Below are positions 12,767 to 25,565 of a stretch of DNA of 64,000 bases, piece after piece. Below the pieces are notes generated by a model. That model was not told the origin of the DNA. It saw only the letters and a program-made list of their open reading frames with translations, and did not search any database. Source of the stretch: Pycnopodia helianthoides. Its lineage: Eukaryota > Echinodermata > Asteroidea > Forcipulatida > Asteriidae. Location: NCBI GenBank assembly GCA_032158295.1, contig CM063249.1, forward strand, positions 3,797,195 to 3,861,194, read 5' to 3'. How positions within the stretch are numbered: position 1 is the first letter of the stretch; every line of letters starts with the position of its first letter. A program made the position numbers and the translations under genes.

Positions 12767-12944
12767 GGCCCGGGCAGCGATTTTTTTCCCCCTCCAAACA
12801 GGTTTGCGTTTGGTGAATAGTAGTTGGTAGTCCTGTGAATGACGGTTAAAAATCCTCATTATATAATACTTTTGTCGCTGCCCACCAACTGCTATATCAA
12901 ACGCAAACCTGTTTGGGAAAAAAAGAAATTCGCGCCCAGGCCTG
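12767..12944. mobile_element. Inverted-repeat element with AAACAGGTTTGCGTTTG arms
   Basis: Left arm GGCCCGGGCAGCGA, a T-tract, CCAAACAGGTTTGCGTTTG and AGTTGGT. The right arm is the reverse complement with small differences (CAAACGCAAACCTGTTTGG, an A-tract, CGCCCAGGCC). About 178 bp, foldable, non-coding. Confidence 0.65.
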
Positions 12945-14434
12945 ATTGTCCGGGAAAAAAAACGTATCGCCTAGTCCTTCACCTGATTAATATGCCAAGC
13001 TTGAAAGAACCTTACGTGTGACATTTGCCTACGACAGACCCCCCGCGCCCTTTTGTTGTTTTTAGTATACCCAGAAGACGTCATAATTTTTCTCGGTCGG
13101 TATTTACAAAACGTCTTTGTCTCAACTAAAGTGCAAAGCCCAGTCAAAAACAATATATCCCCAAACAAATAATTCATTTGAAATAAACGGTTTAGAAAAA
13201 ACACACACACACACACACGCAACAATTGCAAACCCAGTGGCGTCAGTGTTCTTTGTTAACTTCACTGGGGCATATCCCGTTGGTCTCGAGAGTCCATGAC
13301 ACCCCGGCTGATATCCTGAAGGTTGGGTTGATAATACGAGTTGATTACTCTGTTCTTCTGTCCCATCTTCAATATAAAAAGGGGGCTTCAAAAATAAATA
13401 TGAGTCGGGTGAGTGTCTGAGCATTATGGGCGGCCCCTGGGGGTGTATCTTAGCGCCCGAAAGACAACGTCATTGTCCTGCATGATTTCCATCTCGTCTA
13501 GTTTATCCAGCTTAATGTTTAAAATACACTTAGGCCTAACCCAAAAAAACCTGCTTCTAATTGTCGTGTTTTTTTTTCTTCTTCTTTTTTCTTTCCTCTA
13601 AACATCGCGCACTTTAAGGAAAGTGCATGACACCGCGGAGACATTTTTTTTATTTTTTTAAAGTGAACACACTTTCAAGGTGTTCCAAATACCTGTTTTG
13701 TTGTTGTTGTTGGTTGTTGTTGGAAGTGTGCAGGTTTTAGGGAGGGTGTTTACTTGTTGGTGCAGTGATCGTTCGTGTTTTTTATTTTTTATTGTTTTGT
13801 TATACTTCTTCTCCCTTTTTCCGTCTTTCATCTTCTTCTTCCTGACTTACCGTTAGGTGATTTTTTTTTCAATTAATAATTTGGGTCAGAAAGTAGTAGT
13901 CCCGGCCGAATTTCCTACCTTCCGCCCAGGTAGTAGTTAATATAGGCAGGACAGTTCTTTTCAGAACTGAGAAGTCTTCCGAATTCCGATATTTCTACTC
14001 CGCGTAGTGTAACAAATAGCAAGACAAGTTCTCTAAAGAAAAAATAGCAAGACAAGTTCTCTAAAGAACAAAACTACTTAGCATAGTAGATATACACATG
14101 GTGTTATACCGCAGACCGAATATACGTTATTATTTTCATTCAGTTAAATTCATTTATTGTTTTTTTTAAGCGGTATGGATAAAATTGAGTATACTTCCAA
14201 GAATTCAAACCCATGAAAGTGGTTTATTTTCATGCCAAACCAGAGCCCAATTTTGACAAAGTAAGTATTATCAAGCTCCTTTAAAAATGGCCGAGAACAT
14301 GCAATCCAGGTGCTGTAACTACATGACGTCAGACTGGTCGTAAAACCTTCTTTAATACACCACTTGTGTGTATTCCTGTAAATAGAGTTAAAAGCAAAGT
14401 ACACATTTTTGGCGGGGAACCATTCCATTAGGTA

Positions 14435-14760
14435 AATCCTGTGTAAATGTAGATAACTACAATTAAACTAACCTGTGAAAATTTCATTTCAAAAGGTGCT
14501 AGCCGAAAATCTCTGAGCGGTTATAATAACCCGTAACTGGAACACAGTCCGAGAAACGTCTCATGCATGAAACTTTCTCAAATTGACATATTGTTGAATC
14601 ACTCTCTCTAAAACCCACATTCCTTGGAAGAGAATCCTTTCTCAAAATGTTATACATTATCAACAGCCGCATGCAGTGCTTCTTACCAAGTTTTAAGTTT
14701 TTATGGTCATTAATTTTAGTGGAGTCATTACCAAAGGTTTAGAGTTTTAATACCATTGGC
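14435..14760 (-). mobile_element. TTAA-type MITE, family B (diverged, minus strand)
   Basis: Read on the minus strand it shows GGTAATGACTCC, a CTTGGTAAGAAGCACT segment, GAGAAAGGATTC and GAGAAACG hallmarks in the same order as 54163-54544. The ends have decayed, so limits are approximate. Confidence 0.4.
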
Positions 14761-14792
14761 ATTGCAGTGTGTGGACTGACCAGTACTCTATA

Positions 14793-14953
14793 GATGGATT
14801 GCAATACGCGTCATGACCGCCATCTTTGATGTAAAACAATAGAAAAGTGCACGCGTGTACGCGCTACGAACGACCCTCAGCCAATGATAGCTCTTCATAC
14901 GCGTGCACAATTCATCAAAGATGGCGGTCAATGACGCGTATTGCAACCCATCT
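14793..14953. mobile_element. Fold-back element with AAGATGGCGGTC arms
   Basis: Left arm GATGGATTGCAATACGCGTC followed by GACCGCCATCTTTGATG; the right arm is the reverse complement (CATCAAAGATGGCGGTC, GACGCGTATTGCAACCCATC). The loop holds ACGCGTGTACGCGC-like sequence. A related segment lies at 59325-59560. The AAGATGGCGG core resembles the YY1 consensus. Confidence 0.7.
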
Positions 14954-15375
14954 ATTGTGTAGCCTGCAATACCCGAGTGACTCCACAGCAGTTGTGCACC
15001 ACTCTTCTGCATAGATTGGACAGAGCACTACTATACCTTATACGATAGTCAGCAATTACATGTACATTACATCACCAATCTCACACTCTAAAATATACTT
15101 TGTACATAGTAAACACCTATCATTGTAAATATAAATACAAATATTGATCATTGTTGGCTGTTGTACACAACCAACCTCAGAAGAAGGTTCAACCCCGCCA
15201 AGTATATTCGGTAGAGGTAATTTTTATAACTTTATAGAAACATACTTCTCCAGACTATTTAACGAAATGCCCATTTACCGGGTCCTTAATCGTCAGAGAC
15301 TTTTTGTGGTAACTGCTGTTGCGGACGTGGCAGTTGTCATTCAATTACCTACGTTACTTAGCGTAAGTTGAGTGA

Positions 15376-15510
15376 GTCTGAGGGGTTGGTTGTTGGGGCA
15401 CAGCATGCCATGGGTAACCCGTTGTTGGGGCACAGCCATGGGTACCTGTGGGCAGCAGCCATGGGTAACCCGTTGTTGGGGCACAGCATGCCATGGGTAA
15501 CCCGTTGAGT
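15376..15510. repeat. GTTGTTGGGGCACAGC minisatellite
   Basis: Three to four imperfect copies of a unit containing GTTGTTGGGGCACAGCATGC followed by CATGGGTAACCC. Non-coding; both minus-strand frames reading through it are repetitive. Confidence 0.8.
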
Positions 15511-16281
15511 GCCCGGTTTGGTCCAACTATAGCCTCGGTTAAAATCGTCCACTAAACATTGCAATTTGCAGTCGTCGTTACGTCAGCCACAGCACAATAA
15601 CACAAGTTACTGATCTGTTGTACACAGAACGTATTCCCTTCACCCGCGTTTCGCGCTGTACGTCCACCCTTTGAATAAGTAATGACAAATTAGATAGCAA
15701 CACGTCGTTTTGGCTTCATAAAATAATCATATCCGCCAAGGACGAGCCGCCAGCGTGGGAAGATATATCCGTCGACGGAGAAAGCCAAAATTTGTCACAA
15801 CTGATTCCCGTGACATCTGATCACGTCCGGTATAGATAAACGAGTGCGAAGCCCGTTCTGATTGGTGCAGCGAACAGAGGGCTCACGCCTGAGCTCAAAT
15901 AACGCTCGCAGCAAACGGAGGCCCGTGTACCGTGCACTGCGTCTCAAGCACACTGTCTCAACCCCCTAATTAACCTACTTTGTTCATTATAGTTACAATA
16001 CTTCGTTAATTATAATCCGTGGCATGTGACACCTGTGCGGTTGTCATATCCCATTTCCTTCTCCCGCGGTGAACTAATTCACGTAGAGGACACTTTCCTA
16101 GCTTAAAATATTTGCTGAGATACAGCAGGGTATGGGGTCGCTCTTTTAACACGATGTGATGCATATAATTACCCGGGGTCTTTAATTAAAAATCAACCAA
16201 AAAACTGACAAGTAGTAACGTTTACTTTCCTCCACTGAAACAAACTGGCAGATATCATGCCTTTCTTCGGGATGTATAAAG

Positions 16282-16454
16282 TACACTGTAAAAAAAAAAA
16301 AACTCAAAAAAAAGGGAGTTTAACTCGGAATCTGCGTCAGCTTGACCTGGGTCATTTTAACACAGTTTCAGGGTCATTATTACCCAGAAAAGGGTCGGAA
16401 CTCTCGGAACCAGAAATCTGGGTCAATTCTGACCTGGTTGTTTCTTAAAGTGTA
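16282..16454. mobile_element. Short element with TACACT inverted ends and GGGTCA motifs
   Basis: It starts TACACTGTAAAAAA and ends TTTCTTAAAGTGTA. The interior carries repeated, inverted CTGGGTCA/TGACCTGG motifs. This type of small inverted-repeat element is common in invertebrate genomes. Non-coding. Confidence 0.55.
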
Positions 16455-16689
16455 GGAAGTACACCATGGCTTGGGTGGGTTTTTCTTGACGAGTTATCTC
16501 ATATTCATACTCTGCCATTCAATAAGCACACCAAACAACTCGTGAACATGTCACCAACAGTGGTGACGTTTTTGAATAGTGACATTAAAAAAAAATTAAA
16601 AAAATGAAACTTAAAAATACACATAAAAGCATCTTTGTTAGTGTATATTTCTGGTATTAAAACCTAGAGATTCTAAAATGCGCCTAGTA

Positions 16690-16850
16690 CTGTGACTGGT
16701 GGGCCTGAAGATACCTGTGTAGGGAAGTCGGCTAAGAAATATTATTTTTTTAGATGTGGAAAGAAAACACCCAAACAAGGGGAAACCCACGCCTACGGTC
16801 CGGGATTCGAACCTGGGTCCACAGAGGTGAAAGGCAGGAAACGTTTACAA
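16690..16850 (-). mobile_element. tRNA-derived SINE fragment (minus strand)
   Basis: GGATTCGAACCTGGGTCCAC (16803-16822) is the reverse complement of a B box followed by the same head as 34457-34530, and CACAGAGGTGAAAGGCAGG matches its anticodon-arm region. The body (16695-16790) resembles the 34530-34680 body reversed. Confidence 0.6.
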
Positions 16851-16859
16851 GTTGAAAGT

Positions 16860-19330
16860 ATCAAAATGATCTTGGCAATTTTCATTCAATAATATTGAAC
16901 TGGAATCAAAGCCGATTTCAATTTATGATTCATGAGCTCGTTTCCATTTGTTGAAGGTCAAAAATCAAATCAAAATAAAAATGACTAAAATAACAACAAC
17001 AACGTAGACCGATATTCAATCTGAACTAAAATATTCTAGACATGAGCTGACATTTAAAAAGAAAAAATCCTGTGAATTAATTCCATCTGAATTTTTTTTT
17101 GGCAAAGCTTGAAAAATTGTCAGCAATTACTTCCCACTTTCTACTTTAAGCAAACTTGAGCTTACACAAAATTGCTGACAAAGCAGGTATTAGGTTTGAA
17201 CGAGACCGCGAGATTTGATCAAATTGCACAGGTTGTTATTGTTGTGTGGTGTTGGTTTTTGTTTGTTTGGGTTTTTAATGAGAGATTATAGGAGGTTCTC
17301 GACTTGCGTCATTAAAACCTCAAAACCGAAAGGATGTTATTTTTGAAAACTGTTTTCCCGAAACCTTTCGGAAACCTGCGTAAATTTGAATGCGTGTTGA
17401 TGAAACTGGGTTTACTCATTGCGGAAATTGAGTAAAAAAACATAATAACAAAATGCACAGTTCACCTGCTTGTCAAATCGAGCGTATCAATTATTTACGA
17501 ATTAATTTTAAGTTTGTATGAATGTACTTGGGAGTCACACAAAAGTTTAAATATTGACCAAACTTACGCTTCAAGGGTCAAAGAAAGTTAACCCAAAACA
17601 CGCGGTCTCAAACAGCAAAAAGTTGAACCGGAAAAAGCAGCAGGTGATTTGGAGATGTGTGCGTTTACTGGGAAATCTTTTTTTAATGCAAAATAAGAAT
17701 TTCAAGATGCGTATCAAGGAGGAGTGGAAGGTGTGTTCCAAGAACCTGGCTGGATTGAAATGTTAAAGAACGGAATTCTCCTTTTTCTGATGTTTTTCAA
17801 AGCAGGTGCACTGTAGTAGTTATGCTGTAGGCTGTTCAGTCTCGTGCCCCCCACCCCCCTCCCACCACCCTAACTCACATCCACATGGGCTTACCCTACC
17901 TCCATGGGCTTACAAACGTGGGCATTACAAATGAACTGACGGGTCCTGACAACATTATGCACTGACTTCACTCAGGCTACGTGTCTCATCACGATCGCGC
18001 CAAAAACGTATATCCATGATGGTGTAACAAATAACTTCGTCAACAAACGACGGTGGTATATATTTTGTTTTGTGAATGGACGGAACGCGTGGGTAGCGTT
18101 GTCATATGACATAGATTGGTTAGCAACAACGTTTTAAGTGTATTGTTGGCAATTATTTGTACGCGGGGGGGGGGGGAGGGGGATACCTGATGAAACTGTG
18201 CCACTTGTCAGATGTATTTTAAAGGGCAATTAGATTGCGGAACTGTCTGCTCAGTGAACTGAGCTGCTGTAAATCAGTTTATATGAGGTTGTGACCTGTA
18301 ATATGTTTTTTAAGGTTTAGACCTTTTTAAAGGCCTAACTACGTTCTGGTTTATTTTACTGAACCGATCTTCCCTGCAAACACAAACAAATATTAGACAA
18401 ACATATGGATTATTTGTTCGTGTACTCATGGGGGCTTTTATACAGTTTGGTTTGCAAGACACAGACGACCTTACTTTTACGAATATGTGTTTACGTGTGA
18501 ACGAAATTTGACTTAAAGTGACATACATACAGTGGCGCTACTTATTGATTTATTCATCTACTTTTTTCTTTTTCTTTTTCTGTTTGTTGTTGTACTTACT
18601 TTTTTATTTCATATTTTAGTTCCTTTTACGTTTTTAAACTTTATTTATTCATTCATATATATTTATTAAATATTGTTTTATTATTATGATTGTTTTTTAA
18701 CATTTGTTTATTTATCTATTTATTTTATTTATTTTTATTTATTTTATTTTTTTTAATTTTTTTTTTCTTGCTTTGAAGCTATAAAGCTTCATTTATTCAA
18801 CAACAACAAAAACACAAAAGAGTATACATCAATTCCACATTACCATGTTTAAGGTCCACAAATATATCTATTATATAGAAATCTATGAGAAACACAACAA
18901 TTCAAAATAAAACGGATAAGAGCATAGTTATACACAAATTAACGTGACATAATCACGTGATGATACAAAAAGAATTTAACAAATGAAATTCATTGCAGAA
19001 GTTGAAAACAAGTTCTACGACTCCAATAATTATATAAAGTACTATAAGTATAAACTGCACTTCTGCTAATACACAAGGGGACAAAGCTTGAAACCAAATG
19101 CAGGAAACTCTTTAAAACCCAAAATTTAACTCACCATTATCATTAAAGAAACACAGCGCTTTGTTTGCTGTATAACACACCTTAAAGGTTTCAAGACACA
19201 TTCTTTTGTTTTCAAACAATAGAAAAGCCCTCAAGTTCCGTTTATAACATTGAATAATGTCAACATCATTAGGACATGTGTGACTGTTAAATATTAGTTT
19301 ACATCTGATATTCCATATTTGTCGTAGCAT
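16860..19330. other. AT-rich intronic stretch, no gene recognised
   Basis: Low-complexity T-rich sequence dominates 18540-18775. A G-tract lies at about 18164-18182. Open frames such as 17554-17766 and 19112-19330 show no domain-like composition. Nothing else can be supported. Confidence 0.4.
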
Positions 19331-19340
19331 TTTGACAACT

Positions 19341-19342
19341 AT

Positions 19343-19389
<47 letters not shown>

Positions 19390-19391
19390 TT
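19341..19391. repeat. (ATTT)n microsatellite
   Basis: About twelve uninterrupted ATTT tetranucleotides, followed by poly(T) and poly(G) runs up to 19413. Confidence 0.95.
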
Positions 19392-20776
19392 ATTTTTTTT
19401 TTGGGGGGGGGGTGGGATTTATACTTAACCAAGAGAAAGCATTTGCAAGAAGTGTAATGCGTTGATGCGCTGAACGAAACATGCATTTTTCAGACAGTCT
19501 GAATTACCTTATAGGTTCTGAATGAAATACGTTTTTATCTAGAAAACCAAACACACTAATTTGAATTCGTATTTTGTCCTTATCACCGAAAAAGTGACAC
19601 ACAAATATACTGGAACATCAACAACGATATAAAGCCCAGCAGACACTGTTCCAAAATGTCTCAAATCGACCAGAAATTGAGGAAAGACGTTATTGATGGT
19701 TTTGAAATTATTCAGTTGATAACGTCATCATACCTAGCAGCGGCCATCTGGTGACGTCAGCCATTAATTCAATCATGAGTCATGAATCTTGAACTATGAA
19801 GAATTATTAACATAATTCATCCAACAGAAACACGAACACCTTGTTTTTATGGTGTCCGAAAAAAATTCAAGTTTTTTATATTTTATTTTTTAGCTGACCC
19901 AACAACCCCTAAGCGAAACGATAGGGCCTACTGTAACGATGTAGGAGATACACCAAATCAATCTAAAGAGATGCTTTATAATGCGCTGAGAAGCAGACAA
20001 TGTAAAACAAAAAACCAAACATATCCTTTATGCAACGTTTCCACAAAAGTTAGCTTGGTCTACAACTTGCTAACCACGTTAATTCTCGTAATGGCAAGTT
20101 TCCAAAATATAATGTATGAAACACGCACCCCCTCCCCCCCCCCAATTTTTTTTTTTAATCAGAACTTGTCGCCCCTTGCCCAACCCCGCCCCAAATAACA
20201 TCGACGACAAATATAAACTCTACGATTGGTTTGGTTTTTTGAACTTTAAACATCTTTGTGCATAGCAAGTAAACTGATTAAGAGTGTTTGAAAAATACAT
20301 GGGGTTCAGTAGGCCTACATCAACTAAAAGTGTTTTGCACCTTTTGAAAAGGAACCCCCCACCCCCACCAACCCCCCAACCCCCATCGTTGGTTCTAATT
20401 TTTTTATGGACAGCTGAAAAACGTATGGATATATATATTTAATGCGATTCTATTGTCTTACATTCTGGCATCATAGACCTACATATTGATCAAATAATTG
20501 CATGTGTGAACATCAATCACAGACCAAAACTATGTTTTCGATTCATAATTTGGCTTTTAACTTCTCGATACCTGTAGAGCAATGAAAGTACATACATTTC
20601 CTCGAAAGAGAATGGAGTTCCGAGGGAAATGGATAGGGTTTGCTGAGGGAAAGTATACCAATAGACCAAAGTTCTTGTATCTGTTGTAAACAAACAGGAA
20701 CAAGGAAAGAGAGACTGTCAATTTCTGGTGGCAACTGCTGCCAAAAACATTTTATTTGGTAAGCATTTCCTTCTAG

Positions 20777-20815
20777 AGATGGCGGCGTGATGACGTCAAT
20801 GCATACGTTCTATAC
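20777..20815 (-). mobile_element. CRE/YY1-motif MITE fragment, family G
   Basis: AGATGGCGGCGTGATGACGT followed by CAATGCATACG matches the end of the copy at 61529-61895. Only the end survives here. Confidence 0.5.
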
Positions 20816-21261
20816 TGACATCGATGAAGGGATAACATAATGGTAATACTGCACTTTGTTTCCTTCGCAGTTATGACACAATCATGCACAACTAATTGTG
20901 TCAGTTTTTAACCAAATCCACCAAGATCAACACTCAAACTATATTATAGTTCTTTAATGAATTGTTTGTTTCTTTGTTTAATGATAAAAGACTTCATCAT
21001 TCATAGTCGGGCCTGGCATCCACGTTCTCGCCGCGGTCCAACCGTATTACGTTGTAAATGTATTATGTAGGCCGATTCATTAGCCTCGTCCGTCATTAAC
21101 TTAATGTAAACAAAAACCGTAATGGTTTTGTCATCATTGACGAGAACCAGCGAACAATGACCGCAGACGTCACCAGTCACTGGCTAAAAAGCAGAGCGTA
21201 CTCAACACTCGTGTATCAAGTGTGATTCTAAGGTAGCCCAAAGTGGGCCGATGTTGAGACA

Positions 21262-21570
21262 GTAAAGGAACACGTTGCCTTCGGATCGGGCGCTTTTGGG
21301 CGATAAAGGCGTTTGTCATGAAATTAGTGTGGTCGGAAAGATGTTTTAAAAGTAGAATACAATTATTTACACAACTACCCCTCGGAACTGTGGGTTTTCC
21401 TTTTACTCGTGAACTAACACGGTCCGCCATTTAGTTGTAGAACCAAATGGTTGTCACCACAAAATGGTTCACAAAGCAAATTAACCACACTTTAGTTGTG
21501 CGAATAATTATATTCTTACTTTTAAAACATATTTCCAACCATATTCATTTGATAACTAACGCTGTGTCTA
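21262..21570 (+). mobile_element. MITE family C (diverged copy)
   Basis: It opens TAAAGGAACACGTTGCCTT and continues GATGTTTTAAAAGTAGAATA, then CTAACACGGTCCGCCATTT and later the complementary half. This is the order seen in the clean copy at 29148-29535. The right end has decayed. Confidence 0.65.
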
Positions 21571-21659
21571 TTTTTATTTGGCTATCTTTGGATGCCTTCC
21601 CATGATCCGTTGCTTTCCTTTTCCCCTTTTATAGTTGATGCTCTTTCTTGTTTGCAGTT

Positions 21660-21705
21660 TGTCTGTACCTCTGGTGAAGGTCCGATTTTGGATCGAAAGC
21701 TGAAG
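21660..21705 (+). ncRNA. Degenerate hammerhead-like motif
   Basis: CTCTGGTGAAGGTCCGATTT, then TGGATCGAAAGC, corresponds to the motif at 63727-63765, with one core change (CTGGTGA instead of CTGACGA) that should impair catalysis. It marks a further copy of the same repeat family. Confidence 0.3.
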
Positions 21706-21899
21706 GCCACTTCACGATTTCATTATAACAGTAACTGTTGTCCCGCAGGGCACACTTTTTGGCCTTATTACTTTTTGTCCCTGTTTGTTCTCACGCCATG
21801 CCTTTGCGGTTATCTTTTTCTTCTTCTTTTTGTAACAAATACATTTCAAAGGTCCACACTTCACTAGTTATAAACAAATATATATCTAATAATAAAAAA

Positions 21900-24290
21900 A
21901 GCCCAGCTTATACAGTCTGGTACCCGTCATTTTCAGAAACCTTTCCGTCCACTGCACCACCCAGCCGCCCAAATGCGATACACTGTAAAATGCGGTAGGA
22001 GGAAACGCTCAACAGCTTGTGTTTGGAGAAGGAAAAAAAATAGCATCAAAAGAAAACTAGATAGCAATTGGAACGCGTTGGTCAAGTCAATGGAAATCAT
22101 TTTTAATTTCCCCCTTCTGGGAATTTTTCTCTCATCTTGATCATACTGTCAAAAGCTGAGCCTTATCAATTAATCAGTATGAGCATTTGATGCTCGGTAA
22201 CAGCCTTCAAAAACCATTGTGTATTGTTACCTTACATCAGTCGCCATTAAATTACCGGTAGCCGTTAACGAGAAACATATACTTTTCCCTGGAGACTTAT
22301 CACTTCCGAAATTGACATAACCTGTTAATCAATGACAATATTAAAGAGAAGTACGAAAGCTGTGCGTAAATAATAAGCCTTGGTTATCTTGTGAAATTTG
22401 AGCAGGAGTCTTGGAAATAAACATCTTGCTTTCTTGGTATTACAGGTCCTGAATGTATCCAATAGACCTGAATAAAAAGGGGACCTGAAGCAAGTTGTGC
22501 TTCAGACAATGTTTTCTCAACAAACTTGATCAACAACTTACAATGGAAAGTTGATTTGTTTTGGTGACGCTTAAAACCTTAACAGAAAAGAACTTACAGT
22601 TGTTCAACTGAAAGTTTTACCGGTTTGGGTTTCAGGACTTGATGTGCATGCTTTCAATCTTGTTACTCGTTGTTACTTGTTATTTATCTATTAGTAAAAA
22701 GTGCAAAATGTCTATAATGGTTTTGAAGTTGTGGGATGTATGATGCACTAGAATTTACTAGTACCTGCAAAATCATTTTGCGTTTCAGAGGGCAAACTCG
22801 GCGTTGAATTACTTCAACAATGTTTGTAAATTTCCCCGTTTAATACTTTCTTACACCTCGGAATTTTACCTGAAGTAAAATTGTAAGAAAAACTATACCA
22901 ATGTTATTATTGTTGTTTTTGTACGTTTATTTGTTATGTTTTACTTCCTTTTATTTACTTACTTCCTGTAAGTACAATTTTACAGCAAAACCAAATATTA
23001 TTAATGACTTTCGATCTGGACGAATGTTTTTTCTCAATCAATAACATCTAAACCTGAAACTTCCTTCTTATCTTCTCTCCATGGGGTTCTTGGCTGGTAT
23101 TTTGATAAAGTTCGCTGTTCTGAAAATCCTTGGATTCACAAACAGAATAAATAAACAACTAATTAAATAAATAGACACGCAATCGACTACCAATATGGCT
23201 GCTTAGAAAATAGGTTGTCGCTTTGTATTGACTATCGCAGATAGGATCGAACTGAAATTGAGAATTGGAATTAATCGATTACCAATATTATGTGAATAAC
23301 ACACAAGTCCCGATGTCTGGATTTGAAAGAGTTTAGGCAAATATTCTTTAAAGGTTGTGTAATCACCTAATTAATGGCCCCGCCGTGGCATTTTAAGTCT
23401 CGCGTGCCTTCGAAAGTTTGTCTCCGTGAAAGTTCGAGATTTTGTTTCCTCACACCTTAAAACATTGTTTTACATCGTAACCCAAGGGTTGCGGGCCTTG
23501 CATGGTCTATAAACGGCCAGCTTAATAAACCAACTGCAAAGTGGGATCTCCCTTATGCCATACGCACCCTCACACAGTGACTCACTTTTAATTTTTAACA
23601 ATCTTGGGACGGATAAGAATTTTCAGTCAAAGCTAGATGGACCAAAAGGTTTGGTCAATTTTGACGATAATGTTGACCTTCTTGCGACCTCTCTCGATCC
23701 AGCAACCCATTGTTCACAAAGATGCTTGAGCAAAAAGTATAGCTAAGCACAACCAAAAAATACACTTACCAAAATATGGTTACCAGCCAAAATACCTTAT
23801 CATATTGTACCATCTTCAACTGGTTTCCTGTTAATTTTTGCCTATATAACATAAAATTGTTAAGCAAAATTGTCTAATGAAGAAGCTCTACGAAACTAAG
23901 CCCAGGATCCAATTTCATAAAGCCTGTAAGCAGAGGTTTTCTGCTTAAGGAGCGTCCATTATCACTGCGCACCATAAGTAAAGCAAAATGCATGCTAAGC
24001 TTGCCACCGGTTCTTGTGAGCAAATGAGTGACACAACAGTGCAAATCTAAGCGCACGCGCAGTCACATCTTCCGGATCGTTTCTGAAAATACACTTTTGC
24101 TCTTATACTTCGCCATTTTTCTCCTGCTTTAGTAAGCGCAGAAATTTGCTTAGCGGGATAAACATCTATATAGAAACAACCCGTAACTTCAAATTTTGTT
24201 AAGTGTCACTAATAGTGAAAAAAAAACACAAAAAAAACACGACATGTGTTTTATCAGTGTTTTTTGTTTTGCCTGTTCATACGTGCTTAT
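21900..24290. other. Intronic stretch without recognised features
   Basis: AT-rich sequence without clear repeats, coding exons or RNA genes. The only patterns are short A/T tracts and a TGTAAAATTG/CAATTTTACA-like inverted pair near 22860-22990. Confidence 0.4.
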
Positions 24291-24319
24291 TTAAATTGCA
24301 GTCAAAGAAATCTCATTTC

Positions 24320-24440
24320 TGACTGTGCATCGCATGTGGATGGGGTTTTCAGCCCCCACCTGGTTGCGTTGGTTTTCCAATTTGTGTCCCCCCCCCCACC
24401 CCACACACATAGACTGAGCATTTCGTAGCCATTTTTCTAT
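24320..24440 (+). mobile_element. SINE tail fragment
   Basis: GGGGTTTTCAGCCCCCACCT, then GGTTGCGTTGGTTTTCC, matches the body of the tRNA-derived SINE at 34457-34735 (GGGTTTTCAGTTCCTACCTG). The head is missing. Confidence 0.45.
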
Positions 24441-24496
24441 ACACAGGTCACTCCCCCGGCATATGGGTCACTCCCCCGGCATATGGGTCACTTTTC

Positions 24497-24815
24497 TATG
24501 GTGTTCTATAAAGGACACTTATCTGTTTCCTCGTGCCTGTGGAGAGGTCCCTCGTGCGTGTGAGCAAAACCCTCGTGTGTGTGAGCACGAGGGTTTTGCT
24601 CACAGGCACGAGGTTTTTGCTCACAGGCACGAGGGTTTGCTCACAGACACGAGGTTTTTGCTCACACACACGAGGTTTTTGCTCACACACACACACAAGG
24701 GTTTTGCTCACACACACGAGGGTTTGCTCACACACACGAGGGTTTTGCTCACACGCACGAGGGACCTCTCCACAGGCACGAGGAAACAGATAAGTGTCCT
24801 TTATAGAACACCATA
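24497..24815. repeat. Long palindrome with CACGAGG tandem-repeat core
   Basis: Two perfect 91-bp inverted arms (24497-24587 and 24725-24815, outermost bases TATGGTGTTCTATAAAGGAC) enclose about ten copies of a unit GTTTTGCTCACACACACGAG with length and base variants (CAGGCACGAG, CAGACACGAG). The arms themselves contain copies of the unit, so the structure grades from palindrome to tandem array. The frames open on both strands are consequences of the repeat, not genes. It lies next to two copies of GGTCACTCCCCCGGCATATG. Confidence 0.9.
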
Positions 24816-25360
24816 CTTTTCCGGCCTATGGGTCACAGAGCTTGGCACTTTTGAGGATCATGCCCATGACGTGGATGTATTAACCCAACCATCCCTGATA
24901 AGCGAAGAAAAACTCCTTTTCTTGGTCGGACAAATCAATTAGGTCTGCAGCCGTCTTGTTTAGCATAAACGTAGGGATCCTATTACTGTTAAACTGTATT
25001 GGCAAAATACGCATGATAAGGTTAAGAACATCTCGTGCTGTGTTGTGTTACCACAACGTGGGCGATGACGTTCCGATGGAGAATACCAAATTGCTTTATT
25101 GAAAGGCATGAATTACGTGAATGGGTTTCACCCGTTGAGTTCTCAAATAAAATACACACTAAAACACCGACACGGACTAAATACAGATTTGGTGAATGTG
25201 TCAATACCACCATATTTACAATTCCTCTTGTAAACAAACACTCCCTTGTAAAACTCTCCCTAATCTCAAAAAAAAAACCCATTAAAATAACATTGCACGA
25301 AGAACGTAAGACAAACATATCGGAAGGCTCTAGGAAGGGGATGGGGATGGGGACTGACGT

Positions 25361-25565
25361 TTAGAGTTAGGGTTAGGCTTTGTGTTTAGGGTCAGGGTTA
25401 TGTTTAGGATAGGGATTAAGGCTAGGATCAGGATTAGGGTCTGTGTTAGAGTTAGGGCAATGGTTGTGGTTGGGTTGGGGTTAAGTTTATTCTGAAGTTA
25501 GAATAAGGGTTATGGTTAGGGTTAGACTTGGAGTAAGAGTAGGTGTAAGGATTTAGGGTTAGGTT
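25361..25565 (+). repeat. Degenerate telomere-like (TTAGGG) array
   Basis: Many GTTAGGGTTAG, TTTAGGGT and GGGTTAGG variants occur over about 200 bp with substitutions. It looks like an old interstitial telomeric-type repeat or a simple GGTTA-rich satellite. Confidence 0.75.

Noticed and set aside
17554..17766. Lysine-rich 70-codon frame
   Set aside because: Composition follows the A-rich strand; no splice or promoter signal ties it to a gene.
24463..24942. 159-codon frame and overlapping frames on both strands
   Set aside because: They arise from the CACGAG tandem repeat and palindrome; sequence is repetitive THTRVLLTHT-like with no domain.
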